Below, piece after piece: positions 7,404 to 15,373 of a stretch of DNA of 64,000 nt. The translations under genes were made by a program, and so were the position numbers. Source of the stretch: Agathobaculum ammoniilyticum (GTDB taxonomy: Bacteria > Bacillota > Clostridia > Oscillospirales > Butyricicoccaceae). Each line of letters starts with the position of its first letter. Positions within the stretch are counted from its first letter, which is position 1. The notes beneath the pieces were generated by a model, which was not told the DNA's origin, searched no databases, and saw only the letters and a program-made list of their open reading frames with translations. The DNA is taken from positions 1 through 64,000 of the forward strand of contig NZ_JAOQJE010000006.1 of assembly GCF_025567315.1 (NCBI RefSeq), read 5' to 3'.

Positions 7404-8015
7404 ATGGGACGCTATCTGATGACCCATTCCCTGTTGGCGTCCTGGCTCTACACCATGAAGGAAAACCCCTACGAGGACATGACGACAGAGCGCGATCCGA
7501 TGAGCGAATTCATGAAGACGCTGCGCCGTGATCCGACGCCGACCACGGAGGCCATGCAGAACGGCATCAAGTTCGAGGATATGGTGACGGACATCATCAA
7601 CGGTTGCGCCGATCCCAACGATCCGTGGTATGCCGCCGCAGAAAAGGTCGCCCGGCGCTGCGCCGGAGGCGTCCTCCAGTACAAGGTCAAAAAGACCATC
7701 GAGGTCGGCGGCGTGAGCCTGCTTCTGTATGGCCGTCTGGACTGCCTGAAAGCTGGGGAGATCATCGACATCAAATTTACCAAGAGCTACGACACCGGAA
7801 AGTTCTTTTCCAGCACACAGCACCCCACCTACTTCGAGCTGATTCCTGAAGCGCGGCAGTTCACCTATCTTGCCAGCAACGGGAGTGCAGTATGGCCGGA
7901 AACGTACCGCCGTGAGGAAGCACCCAGTATTTTTCCTGTCATTTCCGATTTCCTCGACTGGCTGCGCGCGACCGATCTGATGCAGGTATACCAGGAGAAG
8001 TGGGCGACGCTATGA
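7404..8015 (+). CDS. PD-(D/E)XK nuclease, Cas4/RecB-like
   Basis: 203 residues starting two bases after the ATPase stop. The catalytic core is GRLDCLKAGEIIDIKFTKSY near residues 112-131: Asp, then DIK, matching the D...(D/E)XK pattern, with a preceding helix Glu in GIKFEDMVTD. There are no iron-sulfur cysteines, so it is closer to phage exonuclease/PDDEXK_1 proteins than to true Cas4. It probably makes 3' ends for the Sak4-like partner. It overlaps the next gene by four bases. Confidence 0.82.
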   Translation: MGRYLMTHSLLASWLYTMKENPYEDMTTERDPMSEFMKTLRRDPTPTTEAMQNGIKFEDMVTDIINGCADPNDPWYAAAEKVARRCAGGVLQYKVKKTIEVGGVSLLLYGRLDCLKAGEIIDIKFTKSYDTGKFFSSTQHPTYFELIPEARQFTYLASNGSAVWPETYRREEAPSIFPVISDFLDWLRATDLMQVYQEKWATL

Positions 8016-8551
8016 ACGGCAAGCTGAAAGACTGGTCGTTCTCCCGCACCGGAGAAAGCGTGCTGACCATCACGACCAGAGAGAGCTGCAAGAAGCTGTG
8101 GGACGCGCTCGGCGATCAGGAGATTACATTCTCCATCAAAAGACGCGTCGTCCCCCGAAGTCTCAACGCGAACAACTACGCATGGTCGCTGATTGAGAAA
8201 CTGGCCGTCGCTGTGAAGTCGGACAAGGACTCCGTTTACGAGGAAATGCTCCGGCGCTACGGCACCGGCGAGACATACACCGACGAGGCCGGAAACGAGT
8301 GCAAGGTGCTGTTCTCCCTGCGAGAGGGCGTACCACCCGCGCTGGTGGCGCGGCACTACGCCGAAACCGGCGTCGGTTATGTCGAGGGGAAGAAGTTCAT
8401 TCATTACCGGGCGATCAAAGGCACCAGCGAATATTCCACGAAAGAAATGAGCGTCTTTCTGGACGGCATCATTTCCGAGTGCCAGGAGGTCGGCATCGAA
8501 ACCGACACCCCCGAGCAGATCGCCAGATACAAGGAGGCATGGCATCCGTGA
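8012..8551 (+). CDS. NinB/Orf-like recombination protein
   Basis: 179 residues. The segment RRVVPRSLNANNYAWSLIEKLA near residues 46-66 resembles the RPITGNDYWW-type core of NinB (Orf) mediators, and the compact C-terminal helical part is compatible. NinB proteins bind SSB and single-stranded DNA and help load recombinases, which suits the neighbours. It starts by ATGA coupling with the nuclease. The assignment rests on partial motif similarity. Confidence 0.6.
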   Translation: MNGKLKDWSFSRTGESVLTITTRESCKKLWDALGDQEITFSIKRRVVPRSLNANNYAWSLIEKLAVAVKSDKDSVYEEMLRRYGTGETYTDEAGNECKVLFSLREGVPPALVARHYAETGVGYVEGKKFIHYRAIKGTSEYSTKEMSVFLDGIISECQEVGIETDTPEQIARYKEAWHP

Positions 8552-8949
8552 GGAAAGTCTATTGCGACTACTGCGGTCGAGAGACCGAGTATGTCGACAG
8601 CAAGGTCATCTACGGCAAGAGCTACGGCAAAATCTATCTCTGCCGGAACTGCATGGCGTATGTCGGTGTTCATAAGGGGACGGATAAGCCCCTTGGCCGC
8701 CTCGCCAATGCGGAACTGCGGAATTGGAAAAAGGCTGCACACGCCGTATTTGACCCTCTGTGGAAGTACGGCCGCTTTCGCGGCCACCGCAACGCGGCCT
8801 ATGCGTGGCTGGCTCAGAAGATGGGCTTGCCCGTGGAGAAGACCCACATCGGAATGTTTGATGTCGGCCAGTGCCGCAAGGCCATCGAAATCATTGAGAA
8901 AGAAACGAAAGGAGACCGTTATGGAAGATACCAAAAAGACCCCCGCTGA
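8548..8949 (+). CDS. DUF3268 zinc-finger protein
   Basis: 133 residues from a GTG overlapping the previous stop; an ATG at 8539 lies too close to AAGGAGG. CDYCGRETEY and CRNCMAYVGVH form a four-cysteine knuckle, followed by the NAELRNWKKAAHAVFDPLW stretch and RNAAYAWLAQKMG, the conserved core of DUF3268 phage proteins. Probably binds nucleic acid; function unknown. Confidence 0.8.
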   Translation: MRKVYCDYCGRETEYVDSKVIYGKSYGKIYLCRNCMAYVGVHKGTDKPLGRLANAELRNWKKAAHAVFDPLWKYGRFRGHRNAAYAWLAQKMGLPVEKTHIGMFDVGQCRKAIEIIEKETKGDRYGRYQKDPR

Positions 8950-9190
8950 GCTGGTCGCTGACCTGATGCTTGACCCCGGCTTTGTCCTCGTTCCGCAGGA
9001 TCGCTACGAGGAGCTGATCCGCGCCGAAACTGAGCGTGATGTGCTGGAAGCGACCATCAAGGGTGAGAACAGCTACAATGTCGAAAGAGTTCTCGACGCC
9101 ATTCAGCAGGCGCGCAGTGCGCTGTACCGCATGAAGATGTTGGTGCTGCGAAACGCTGACGAGCCGGAGGCTACGGCCGATGCTGAATAA
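8921..9190 (+). CDS. Small acidic phage protein
   Basis: 89 residues after AAAGGAG. LVPQDRYEELIRAETERDVLEATI is predicted helical, and the acidic tail EPEATADAE precedes the coupled ssb start, which it overlaps by 11 bases. Small proteins with a YEELI(R/K)AETERD motif often lie just before ssb in clostridial phages. Function unknown. Confidence 0.7.
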   Translation: MEDTKKTPAELVADLMLDPGFVLVPQDRYEELIRAETERDVLEATIKGENSYNVERVLDAIQQARSALYRMKMLVLRNADEPEATADAE

Positions 9191-9686
9191 GATCATCGTC
9201 ATGGGTCGATTGACCCGCGACCCAGAGTTGCGGCGTACGCAGTCCGGTCTTTCTGTGACCAGCTTCTCCGTCGCCTGCGACCGCGATTTCAAAAGCCAGT
9301 CTGGGGAAAAGGAAACGGATTTCATCGACATCGTTGCCTGGCGAACTACCGCTGAATTCGTCTGCAAATATTTCAGCAAGGGACGCATGGCGGTCGTCGA
9401 GGGGCGACTGCAGATCCGCGACTGGCAGGACAACAACGGCAACAAGCGCCGATCCGCCGAAATTGTAGCCGACAATGTTTACTTTGGGGATTCCAAACGC
9501 GACGGTGACGGCGGCGGTTATCCGCAAGGTAGTTATGCTCCGCAGGGAGGCTACCCCCAGCGGGGACCGAGCTACGGTGCGCCGGGCGGCTCCTCCTATG
9601 GCGCGGCCTCCGGAGGCTATCCTGCGTCGGATTACGGCGGTGACTTTGCGGAAGTCAGTGAGGACGACGGCGAGCTTCCGTTCTGA
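9180..9686 (+). CDS. ssb: Single-stranded DNA-binding protein
   Basis: 168 residues. The OB fold covers residues 1-110 (MLNKIIVMGRLTRDPELR, FIDIVAWRTTAEFVCKYFSKG, VEGRLQIRDWQD), followed by a Gly/Tyr-rich linker and the acidic tip DDGELPF used to recruit partner proteins. It protects single strands during phage replication and recombination. The neighbouring Sak4-like, NinB-like and nuclease genes are typical SSB clients. Confidence 0.96.
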   Translation: MLNKIIVMGRLTRDPELRRTQSGLSVTSFSVACDRDFKSQSGEKETDFIDIVAWRTTAEFVCKYFSKGRMAVVEGRLQIRDWQDNNGNKRRSAEIVADNVYFGDSKRDGDGGGYPQGSYAPQGGYPQRGPSYGAPGGSSYGAASGGYPASDYGGDFAEVSEDDGELPF

Positions 9687-9736
9687 TATGGTCGCCCGGG
9701 AAACCGGGCGACAGCCCACCGAAGGAGGTGAACACT

Positions 9737-10468
9737 ATGGCGAGCTATCGGAATATCAGCATGGACTTTTGGACGGACAGCAAGGTCGTCGATGACTTTA
9801 CGCCCGAGGATCGGTACATCTATCTCTACTGCATGACCAATCCGCACACCAATCTCTGCGGCTGTTACGAGGTCAGCATCAAGCAAATTGCCAACGAGAC
9901 AGGGTACAACAACGATTCCGTGGAACGCCTGCTGAAACGCCTGGATAGCGCGCACAATGTCATTCGGTACAGCGCGCAGACCAAGGAGCTGCTGATCCTT
10001 AACTGGTGTCGATACAACTGGTCGACGTCCGAAAAGCTCAACAAGCCGTTGCTGAGCGAGATTCGCAAGGTCAAGAACGATCGTTTCCGCGAGTACCTGG
10101 CAGCGCGCTACAACGAGCGTTCTACCGTAACGGCGCAGTATAACGCTGCAGAAGATGGCCACCACGAGGTCCCCCGCCATAAGCACGGCGCGCATGGATG
10201 GGTGCGGCTCACTGAAGAGGAATACGCCCGGCTGATCGACGACCTCGGCGAAGAAGAGTTGACGCGCTGCATCGACTACATAGACGAGTCCGCTCAAATG
10301 CACGGCAACAAGAACAAGTGGCGCGACTGGAATCTTGTCATTCGGAAGTGTAGCCGTGAACGCTGGGGCATCCGTGGCGGCAACGGCAGCCGACCAAGCG
10401 CCAGCGGGAGTGCTATGGACGACCTGCAGCAGCTCCACCAGATGTACGCCAGCGAGGAAAGCCTATGA
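9737..10468 (+). CDS. Phage replisome organiser (DnaD/replication initiator-like)
   Basis: 243 residues after GAAGGAGGTG. The N-terminal 120 residues have the winged-helix replisome organiser pattern: SMDFWTDSKVVDDFTPEDRYIYLY, then GCYEVSIKQIANETGY and LLILNWCRYNW. The C-terminal part (ITEEEYARLIDDLGEEEL-like) resembles DnaD_2 helices. It should bind the phage origin and recruit the helicase loader encoded next. It overlaps that gene by four bases. Confidence 0.82.
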   Translation: MASYRNISMDFWTDSKVVDDFTPEDRYIYLYCMTNPHTNLCGCYEVSIKQIANETGYNNDSVERLLKRLDSAHNVIRYSAQTKELLILNWCRYNWSTSEKLNKPLLSEIRKVKNDRFREYLAARYNERSTVTAQYNAAEDGHHEVPRHKHGAHGWVRLTEEEYARLIDDLGEEELTRCIDYIDESAQMHGNKNKWRDWNLVIRKCSRERWGIRGGNGSRPSASGSAMDDLQQLHQMYASEESL

Positions 10469-11019
10469 CGCACAAGGAAATGAGCGAGATATTCGCCGTG
10501 ATGCTCCTTGCCTATCCGAATGCAGAGGTTTTCAAGGGCGGCATCGCAAAGCTCGGCCCTACCATCAATCTGTGGGTGACCTGCTTGCCGGAGATCGACT
10601 TCTGGACGGGGCAGCAGGCTGTTGTAAAGTTGGTACGCGAGTGTAAATTCCCGCCGACTATCGCAGAATTCAAGGAAAAAGCCGAAAAGGTGCAGGCCGA
10701 AGTGAGGGCGCGGATTGACCAGGCGTGGAATTACCTCAAGCTCGATATGGACTTTGGGAAAACACCAGAGGAGGCTGTGGCAAGATTGTCGGAGGGAACG
10801 GATATCAGGCGCGTCATTGAGGCTATGGGTGGCCCCTCTCGGTTGATTGCAACAGGAGAGCGCACCTTTGGCGACGGCACCGTAAAGACATACGAGTATT
10901 ACAACTACGACGGTTTCAAGTCCGCATATGAAACGATCATCCGGCAGACAAGCGCGCTCAACAGCGGGCCGCGAAAAGCGGTCGGGCCGGGCATGAAGCA
11001 GATAGGAGGGAAAACATGA
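10465..11019 (+). CDS. Replicative helicase loader/inhibitor-like protein
   Basis: 184 residues. The N-terminal part MTHKEMSEIFAVMLLAYPN ... WVTCLPEIDF ... LVRECKFPPTIAEFKEK follows the G39P/DnaI N-terminal pattern, where a helical domain docks on DnaB. The C-terminal half is helical and lacks a Walker motif, so it is not an ATP-dependent DnaC-type loader. Together with the organiser upstream it would bring host DnaC/DnaB to phage DNA. Confidence 0.7.
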   Translation: MTHKEMSEIFAVMLLAYPNAEVFKGGIAKLGPTINLWVTCLPEIDFWTGQQAVVKLVRECKFPPTIAEFKEKAEKVQAEVRARIDQAWNYLKLDMDFGKTPEEAVARLSEGTDIRRVIEAMGGPSRLIATGERTFGDGTVKTYEYYNYDGFKSAYETIIRQTSALNSGPRKAVGPGMKQIGGKT

Positions 11020-11633
11020 AACGAAGAAGAAAAAGGAGGGCTTCGCCGGCGCCGCTTATCTGCCTGCTCGCAGTTTTAGCCTGCATCGTGGCTCTCCGCA
11101 TCAGTGTTAGCGAGGAAGCCGCAGCGTCGGCACAAATGACCGGCAAGTTAGAAAACCCAGCAACGACAGCACCTGTCCGGCTTTTAGAAGCAGAAATGAC
11201 CGAGGCTGAGCAAGTTACCAGGGCCGAAGATCGTCCCGCCCGTGCAGCTCGGTATGTCAACATCGAAATGACTGACGAGGAGCTGGCAGAACTGGCTGCG
11301 GTCGTATTCCTCGAAGCCGGCAATCAGAGCGCCGAGGGGCAGCAGGCCGTTGTCGAAGTCGTTTTCAACCGCGTGCTGCACTCCGCTTTCCCGGACTCAG
11401 TACACGATGTGCTGCACCAAGGAGAAGACGGCGATGTTCCCCAGTTCTCCACCATCTACGCGGTCAGCACCGCGACGCCGGCGCAAGCGCAGTATGACGC
11501 CATCAACGGCGCTCTGTATGGAGACACGATCCTTGACGCCGACGTGGTTTTCTTCTCCCGCAATGGAGAGAATGACCGCGTATGGGGGCAGATCGGAGAT
11601 CACATCTTCTGCCGCGAATACATCTGGAGGTAA
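11016..11633 (+). CDS. SleB/CwlJ-type cell-wall hydrolase with N-terminal anchor
   Basis: 205 residues. Residues 1-10 are strongly basic, 12-30 form a membrane or signal segment, then a linker leads to a Hydrolase_2 domain at about 85-205. The conserved start of that domain is VVFLEAGNQSAEGQQAVVEVVFNRVL, with the catalytic Glu in FLEAG, and it ends in GDHIFCREY. It sits in the replication block, not with the endolysin at 50.6 kb. A role in DNA entry or envelope changes is conjecture. Confidence 0.8.
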   Translation: MKRRRKRRASPAPLICLLAVLACIVALRISVSEEAAASAQMTGKLENPATTAPVRLLEAEMTEAEQVTRAEDRPARAARYVNIEMTDEELAELAAVVFLEAGNQSAEGQQAVVEVVFNRVLHSAFPDSVHDVLHQGEDGDVPQFSTIYAVSTATPAQAQYDAINGALYGDTILDADVVFFSRNGENDRVWGQIGDHIFCREYIWR

Positions 11634-11638
11634 CGAGC

Positions 11639-11821
11639 ATGACGCGAAAGAGATTTCGGCAAGCCTGCGGCATCATCGCCGCGCTCGGCTTCCTCCTGGT
11701 CCTCGGAACTGCCGGCGCCAGCGATTGCGACCTTATCCCCATGAGCCAGATACTCCGGCAAGGTTGCATCGGGCTGGGAATGCTCGCCAGCGGGCTATGG
11801 CTGGGAGGGTATCTCTCATGA
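11639..11821 (+). CDS. Small membrane protein
   Basis: 60 residues from the ATG after GGAGGTAACGAGC. Two hydrophobic segments (about 10-26 and 42-58) are separated by SDCDLIPMSQILRQ. Similar two-pass peptides are common in clostridial phage early regions. It overlaps recU by four bases. Function unknown. Confidence 0.65.
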   Translation: MTRKRFRQACGIIAALGFLLVLGTAGASDCDLIPMSQILRQGCIGLGMLASGLWLGGYLS

Positions 11822-12330
11822 CTGTGAAGAAAGACCCGAAGCGCCAGCTGCTCGGCAAGATCGCAAAAGCCCGCGGTAAGCAGTTTGAGAGCCGCATCGA
11901 CGATTCCTTTGCCTACTACGCACAGAAAGGCTTTGCGATCATCGAAAAGACGCCGGAGCCGATGCACCCCACGAAAAATCTCGGCAATGGCAAGTTCATC
12001 GCCTACTACGAAAAGCAGGCACAGCCGGACTATAAAGGCACCATCAAGGGCGGCAGGACGGTCATGTTCGAGGCGAAATTCACCGCCGCCGACCGAATGG
12101 AGCAGAGCCGCGTCCTCCAGAGCCAGCAGGACTATATGGACAGGCATCAGGCGCTCGGCGCTCGCTGCTTTGTCATCGCCGGTTTCAGCTCCGGCATGGT
12201 CTATTGCGTCCCCTGGGACATCTGGAAGACCATGAAAGACCACTTCGGCCGCAAGTATGTGACTGAGGCCGACTTGGAGAAATATCAAGTGCAGACGGCG
12301 TGGAATGGCACGCTGCTTCTGCTCAACTGA
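11818..12330 (+). CDS. recU: RecU-like Holliday-junction resolvase
   Basis: 170 residues. The RecU pattern is clear: GKIAKARGKQFESRIDDSFAYY at the N-terminus (catalytic Glu), then PDYKGTIKGGRTVMFEAKFT giving D...E-A-K of the nuclease core, then LQSQQDYMDRHQALGARCFVIAGF. It resolves four-way junctions during phage recombination or before packaging. It fits the nearby Sak4-like/SSB genes. Confidence 0.9.
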   Translation: MTVKKDPKRQLLGKIAKARGKQFESRIDDSFAYYAQKGFAIIEKTPEPMHPTKNLGNGKFIAYYEKQAQPDYKGTIKGGRTVMFEAKFTAADRMEQSRVLQSQQDYMDRHQALGARCFVIAGFSSGMVYCVPWDIWKTMKDHFGRKYVTEADLEKYQVQTAWNGTLLLLN

Positions 12331-12349
12331 ATTGAAAGGAGTTACCACC

Positions 12350-13033
12350 ATGAGCGAAATTTCCATGTATGAAGCCCAAAAAAAGAAGATGCAGGGCCTG
12401 TGCGATGAGCACGATCTCGTCTATCGCTTTGAAAAAGACAGATACCCCATCATCTTTACCATCAAGCCCGTACAGGGCATGGACGCGCAGATTTCCATGC
12501 TGGAGAACGTCGAGGAGGTCGGCTACCGCAGCCCCGACGCCTCCATGTCCTGGATCTTCGAGGACGGCGGTCTGGACACGAAGGTAACGGGCGGCACCTT
12601 TACCATCAGCAAGACGCTCCGCACCAAGATCGAGTCCATTCTGGTGAAGATGATTACCTACTGGCAGCAGTATTTCTTCCGCGATGTGCTGGAAAAGAAC
12701 GCATTGCGCAGCGGCCTCATGCCGGTCATTGACGAGGACGAGGCTGGCGATACCGACGAGGAGCCGGAGGACGAGGGGGATATGCAGGGCGAGGATGGCC
12801 CCGAGGTTGACCTGGACGACCCCGACATTCAGCAGGCCATTACCATTGTTCGGGCAGAGAATAAAGCGACTGTGGGGCTGTTGCAACGCCGTACGAGCGT
12901 TGGCTACGCAAAGGCTGCGCGTCTGATTGACGCACTGGAGGAGCTGGGTGTCGTCGGCCCGTATAACGGCTCCGATGGCCGCGAGGTCCTCCCTACCGAC
13001 GAGCCTGACGACACGGAAGGCGGTGAAGATTGA
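12350..13033 (+). CDS. Phage protein with C-terminal FtsK-gamma domain
   Basis: 227 residues after GAAAGGAG. Residues 1-120 are an unrecognised alpha/beta domain; 125-157 an acidic linker; 157-214 a winged helix matching the FtsK/SpoIIIE gamma domain, with TVGLLQRRTSVGYAKAARL, IDALEELGVVGP and GREVL. In FtsK this domain reads KOPS/SRS DNA polarity signals and contacts XerD. There is no ATPase motor here, so the protein may compete for or use host polarity sites. It sits between recU and a methylase-like gene. Confidence 0.78.
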   Translation: MSEISMYEAQKKKMQGLCDEHDLVYRFEKDRYPIIFTIKPVQGMDAQISMLENVEEVGYRSPDASMSWIFEDGGLDTKVTGGTFTISKTLRTKIESILVKMITYWQQYFFRDVLEKNALRSGLMPVIDEDEAGDTDEEPEDEGDMQGEDGPEVDLDDPDIQQAITIVRAENKATVGLLQRRTSVGYAKAARLIDALEELGVVGPYNGSDGREVLPTDEPDDTEGGED

Positions 13034-13263
13034 TGCCGACCGTAAATGCCAATAAGCATACCGCGCACGACCTGCAGCTTGCCGGTCAGATGCGCCGCGA
13101 GGATTACAAGACAATCAAGCACATGGACAAGGCGACGCTTGCGGCCTACCTCAGCCGCGTGTGGAAACGCGGGTATGACGCCGGGTATCAAGCCGCCGTT
13201 AAGTCAGTCGCTCCGCAGCTGCGCGAAGCCGCAGAACTGAAAGCAGCGAACAAGGAGGGCTAA
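13033..13263 (+). CDS. Small phage protein, unknown
   Basis: 76 residues from the ATG overlapping the previous TGA. Mostly helical and basic-then-neutral: MRREDYKTIKHMDKATLAAYLSRVW with GYDAGYQAAV. The GYDAGY element is seen in many short phage proteins adjoining methylase-like genes. No domain recognised. Confidence 0.65.
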   Translation: MPTVNANKHTAHDLQLAGQMRREDYKTIKHMDKATLAAYLSRVWKRGYDAGYQAAVKSVAPQLREAAELKAANKEG

Positions 13264-13266
13264 GTC

Positions 13267-14124
13267 ATGGGAAACGCCCTGCGGCACGTCAGAGGGGAAA
13301 GTCAGAAGAATATCGTCCGCTTCATAGAAGGGCTGAGTGGGAAGTATTCCCGCTGGGATATCTGGCAGGACTTCATCATCATGTCGGCCATCGCAATCGC
13401 CAACACGATGGGAGGCCCGCAGGCCAAGGCCAGGGAAGAAATGTACCGCAGCCGCGCAGAGAAGTATTCCGCTAAGGAGCTGGAAGTCTTTGCAGATATG
13501 TTGCTTGAGGTCGTAGCCGAATTGGAGCGCGATCCCGAGCAGGACTTCCTCGGTGAGCTTTTTATGGCACTCGGCCTCGGAAACGAATGGAAAGGACAGT
13601 TCTTCACTCCGTACAGTGTCTGCAGGGTGATGTCCGCGATGACCTATGCGCCTGATATGACGGCGCGGATAGAAAAGCAGGGCTGGGTGTCCGTGAACGA
13701 CCCCGCCTGCGGAGCCGGTGCGCTGCTGCTCGCATTCGCCAATGAGTGCCGGAGACAGCATATCAACTATCAGACCTCGGTGCTGTTCGTGGCGCAGGAC
13801 ATAGATTTCCTCGCCGGGTGTATGTGTTACATCCAACTGAGCTTGCTCGGCTGCCCCGGCTATGTTGTCATTGACGACTCGCTCCTGCGCCCGTCCGTCA
13901 GCTACGACGCCCGCGGTCTGCTGCCAAAGGACGGCCCGCAGGTCTGGTACACACCGATGTATTTCCGCGATGTCTGGCACTACCGCCGCATCGGGGCGCA
14001 AATGGATATCCTGTTTCGGAACGCGGCAGAGCAGGTACCGGCAGAGCCGCCGGCGCCTGCCGCGCCGCCGGAACAATCTCAACCGCTGGCGGAAACGAAA
14101 ACCGGCCAGCTCACTCTATTTTGA
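13267..14124 (+). CDS. N6-methylase-like protein lacking motif IV, with C-terminal clamp-binding motif
   Basis: 285 residues. The N-terminal helical region and QFFTPYSV are typical of HsdM-type N6-adenine methylases. The SAM motif I is NDPACGAGAL at about 144-153. Where the catalytic (N/D)PP(Y/F) should lie, the sequence reads VVIDDSLLRP, so methyl transfer is doubtful. The last residues are TGQLTLF, matching the QLxLF motif with which bacterial proteins bind the DnaN sliding clamp. It may be a SAM-binding, replisome-tethered protein; both points are motif-level inference. Confidence 0.75.
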   Translation: MGNALRHVRGESQKNIVRFIEGLSGKYSRWDIWQDFIIMSAIAIANTMGGPQAKAREEMYRSRAEKYSAKELEVFADMLLEVVAELERDPEQDFLGELFMALGLGNEWKGQFFTPYSVCRVMSAMTYAPDMTARIEKQGWVSVNDPACGAGALLLAFANECRRQHINYQTSVLFVAQDIDFLAGCMCYIQLSLLGCPGYVVIDDSLLRPSVSYDARGLLPKDGPQVWYTPMYFRDVWHYRRIGAQMDILFRNAAEQVPAEPPAPAAPPEQSQPLAETKTGQLTLF

Positions 14125-14138
14125 TGGGAGGGAACGGA

Positions 14139-15323
14139 ATGCGGCAGCCGCCGCCTCTCGGGAGCCGGACATGGAAGCCCGAGGAAGAAGATTATTTGAT
14201 GGAAAAGTGGGGGCAGATTTCTGTTCCGGCCATCGCAAAGAAACTCAATCGTACTACAAACGCCGTCAAGGTCAAAGCTCAGCGTCTGGGTTTAGGCGCG
14301 GTATTGATGGCTGGCGAGTATGTCACTCTAAATCAACTCCTGCTGGCGGTGAACGGAGGAAGCAGCTCCTACGGCTACAAGATGAAAAGCTAGGTCGAAA
14401 ATCGCGGCTTGCCCGTCCACACAAAAAAGGTCAACCGCTGCAGCTTTCGGGTGGTCTACATTGAGGAGTTCTGGGAGTGGGCCGAGCGATACCGCAGCTT
14501 CATCGACTTTTCCAAGATGGAGCCGTTGGCGCTCGGTGAGGAGCCGGGCTGGGTAGCCGAGCAGCGCAAGAAAGACTTTGAGGCATACGCCATTCAGAGG
14601 AAAGACCCGTGGGGAGAGGACGAGGACTCTCGGCTGAAGATGCTGCTCAGTAAGCACAGGTACTCATGGGCGGAAATTTCCGAGATGATGCATCGTTCTC
14701 ACGGTGCAATCGCGCGCCGTTGTCGTGACCTCGGCATCAAGGACCGCCCCGTTTCGATGGAGCTGACCGGAAAGCGCGGCACATGGACCAGCGAGGATTT
14801 TGAAATACTGGCAGACGGCATCCGCCACGGCGACAGCTACGCTGCCATAGGCAAGGCGGTCGGCCGTTCCGAAAAGTGCGTCCGCTCCAAGGTCTACAAC
14901 GATTATCTGACCGAGAACGCCGACAAGGTGCGGGAAATGCTCGGTGATGGCGCGTGGGGGCACGGTGCGCCGGAAATGGACGTCCGTCATGGCTTCTATA
15001 TCTCCCGCACCCGCCATCAGGTCAGGCGCGACCTATCCGCGCTGGCAACGGTCCTTCGTAAGCGCATGAACGATCTCGGCTATGATCCTTACTGGCAGCG
15101 GTTTATGTGCATGAATTGGGACGACATTGGCGGATGCTCCGCAGGGTGTACGGATTGCGACAGCTGCACAGCATTCCGGCGTATTCAGCCTCAGTATTGC
15201 GCACGGTGCGGCGGCACCTTCTACGAGCGCAAGGAAAACCGCTTCTGCGCGGCCTGCCGCACCGCGAGGAAGAAGCAGGCCCAGCGGCACTGGTGCCGCG
15301 TGAACGGCATGAGCCGAAAATAA
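14139..15323 (+). pseudogene. Myb/SANT-like phage DNA-binding protein interrupted by an in-frame amber codon
   Basis: The ATG at 14139 follows GGGAGGGA. The first part (RTWKPEEEDYLMEKWG, a SANT/HTH repeat, then YVTLNQLLLAV) ends at TAG 14391-14393 after YKMKS. The same frame continues without another stop for 310 codons: VENRGLPVHTKKVN, two more SANT repeats (DPWGEDEDSRLKMLL and GTWTSEDFEILADG), and a zinc ribbon CARCGGTFYERKENRFCAACR. Related phage proteins read SWV-NRG-P here, so a TGG-to-TAG change explains the break. The downstream part could start from TTG 14409, without a good ribosome site. Confidence 0.8.
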
Positions 15324-15373
15324 TAAACTGTCCCAGCCGAGGGGCAAAGCTCGGCGTAAGAAAGGAGCGTTTT

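Noticed and set aside
6327..7823. 498-residue leftward open frame
   Set aside because: Antisense shadow of the Sak4-like and nuclease genes, produced by GC-rich codons; no ribosome site and no family resemblance.
7404..8015. Cas4 of a CRISPR system
   Set aside because: It lacks the iron-sulfur cysteines and sits in a recombination operon; a phage PD-(D/E)XK exonuclease is the better reading.
14391..14393. TAG recoding in the phage
   Set aside because: Other phage genes such as the DUF739 gene end normally at TAG, so recoding would fuse unrelated frames; a local lesion is simpler.
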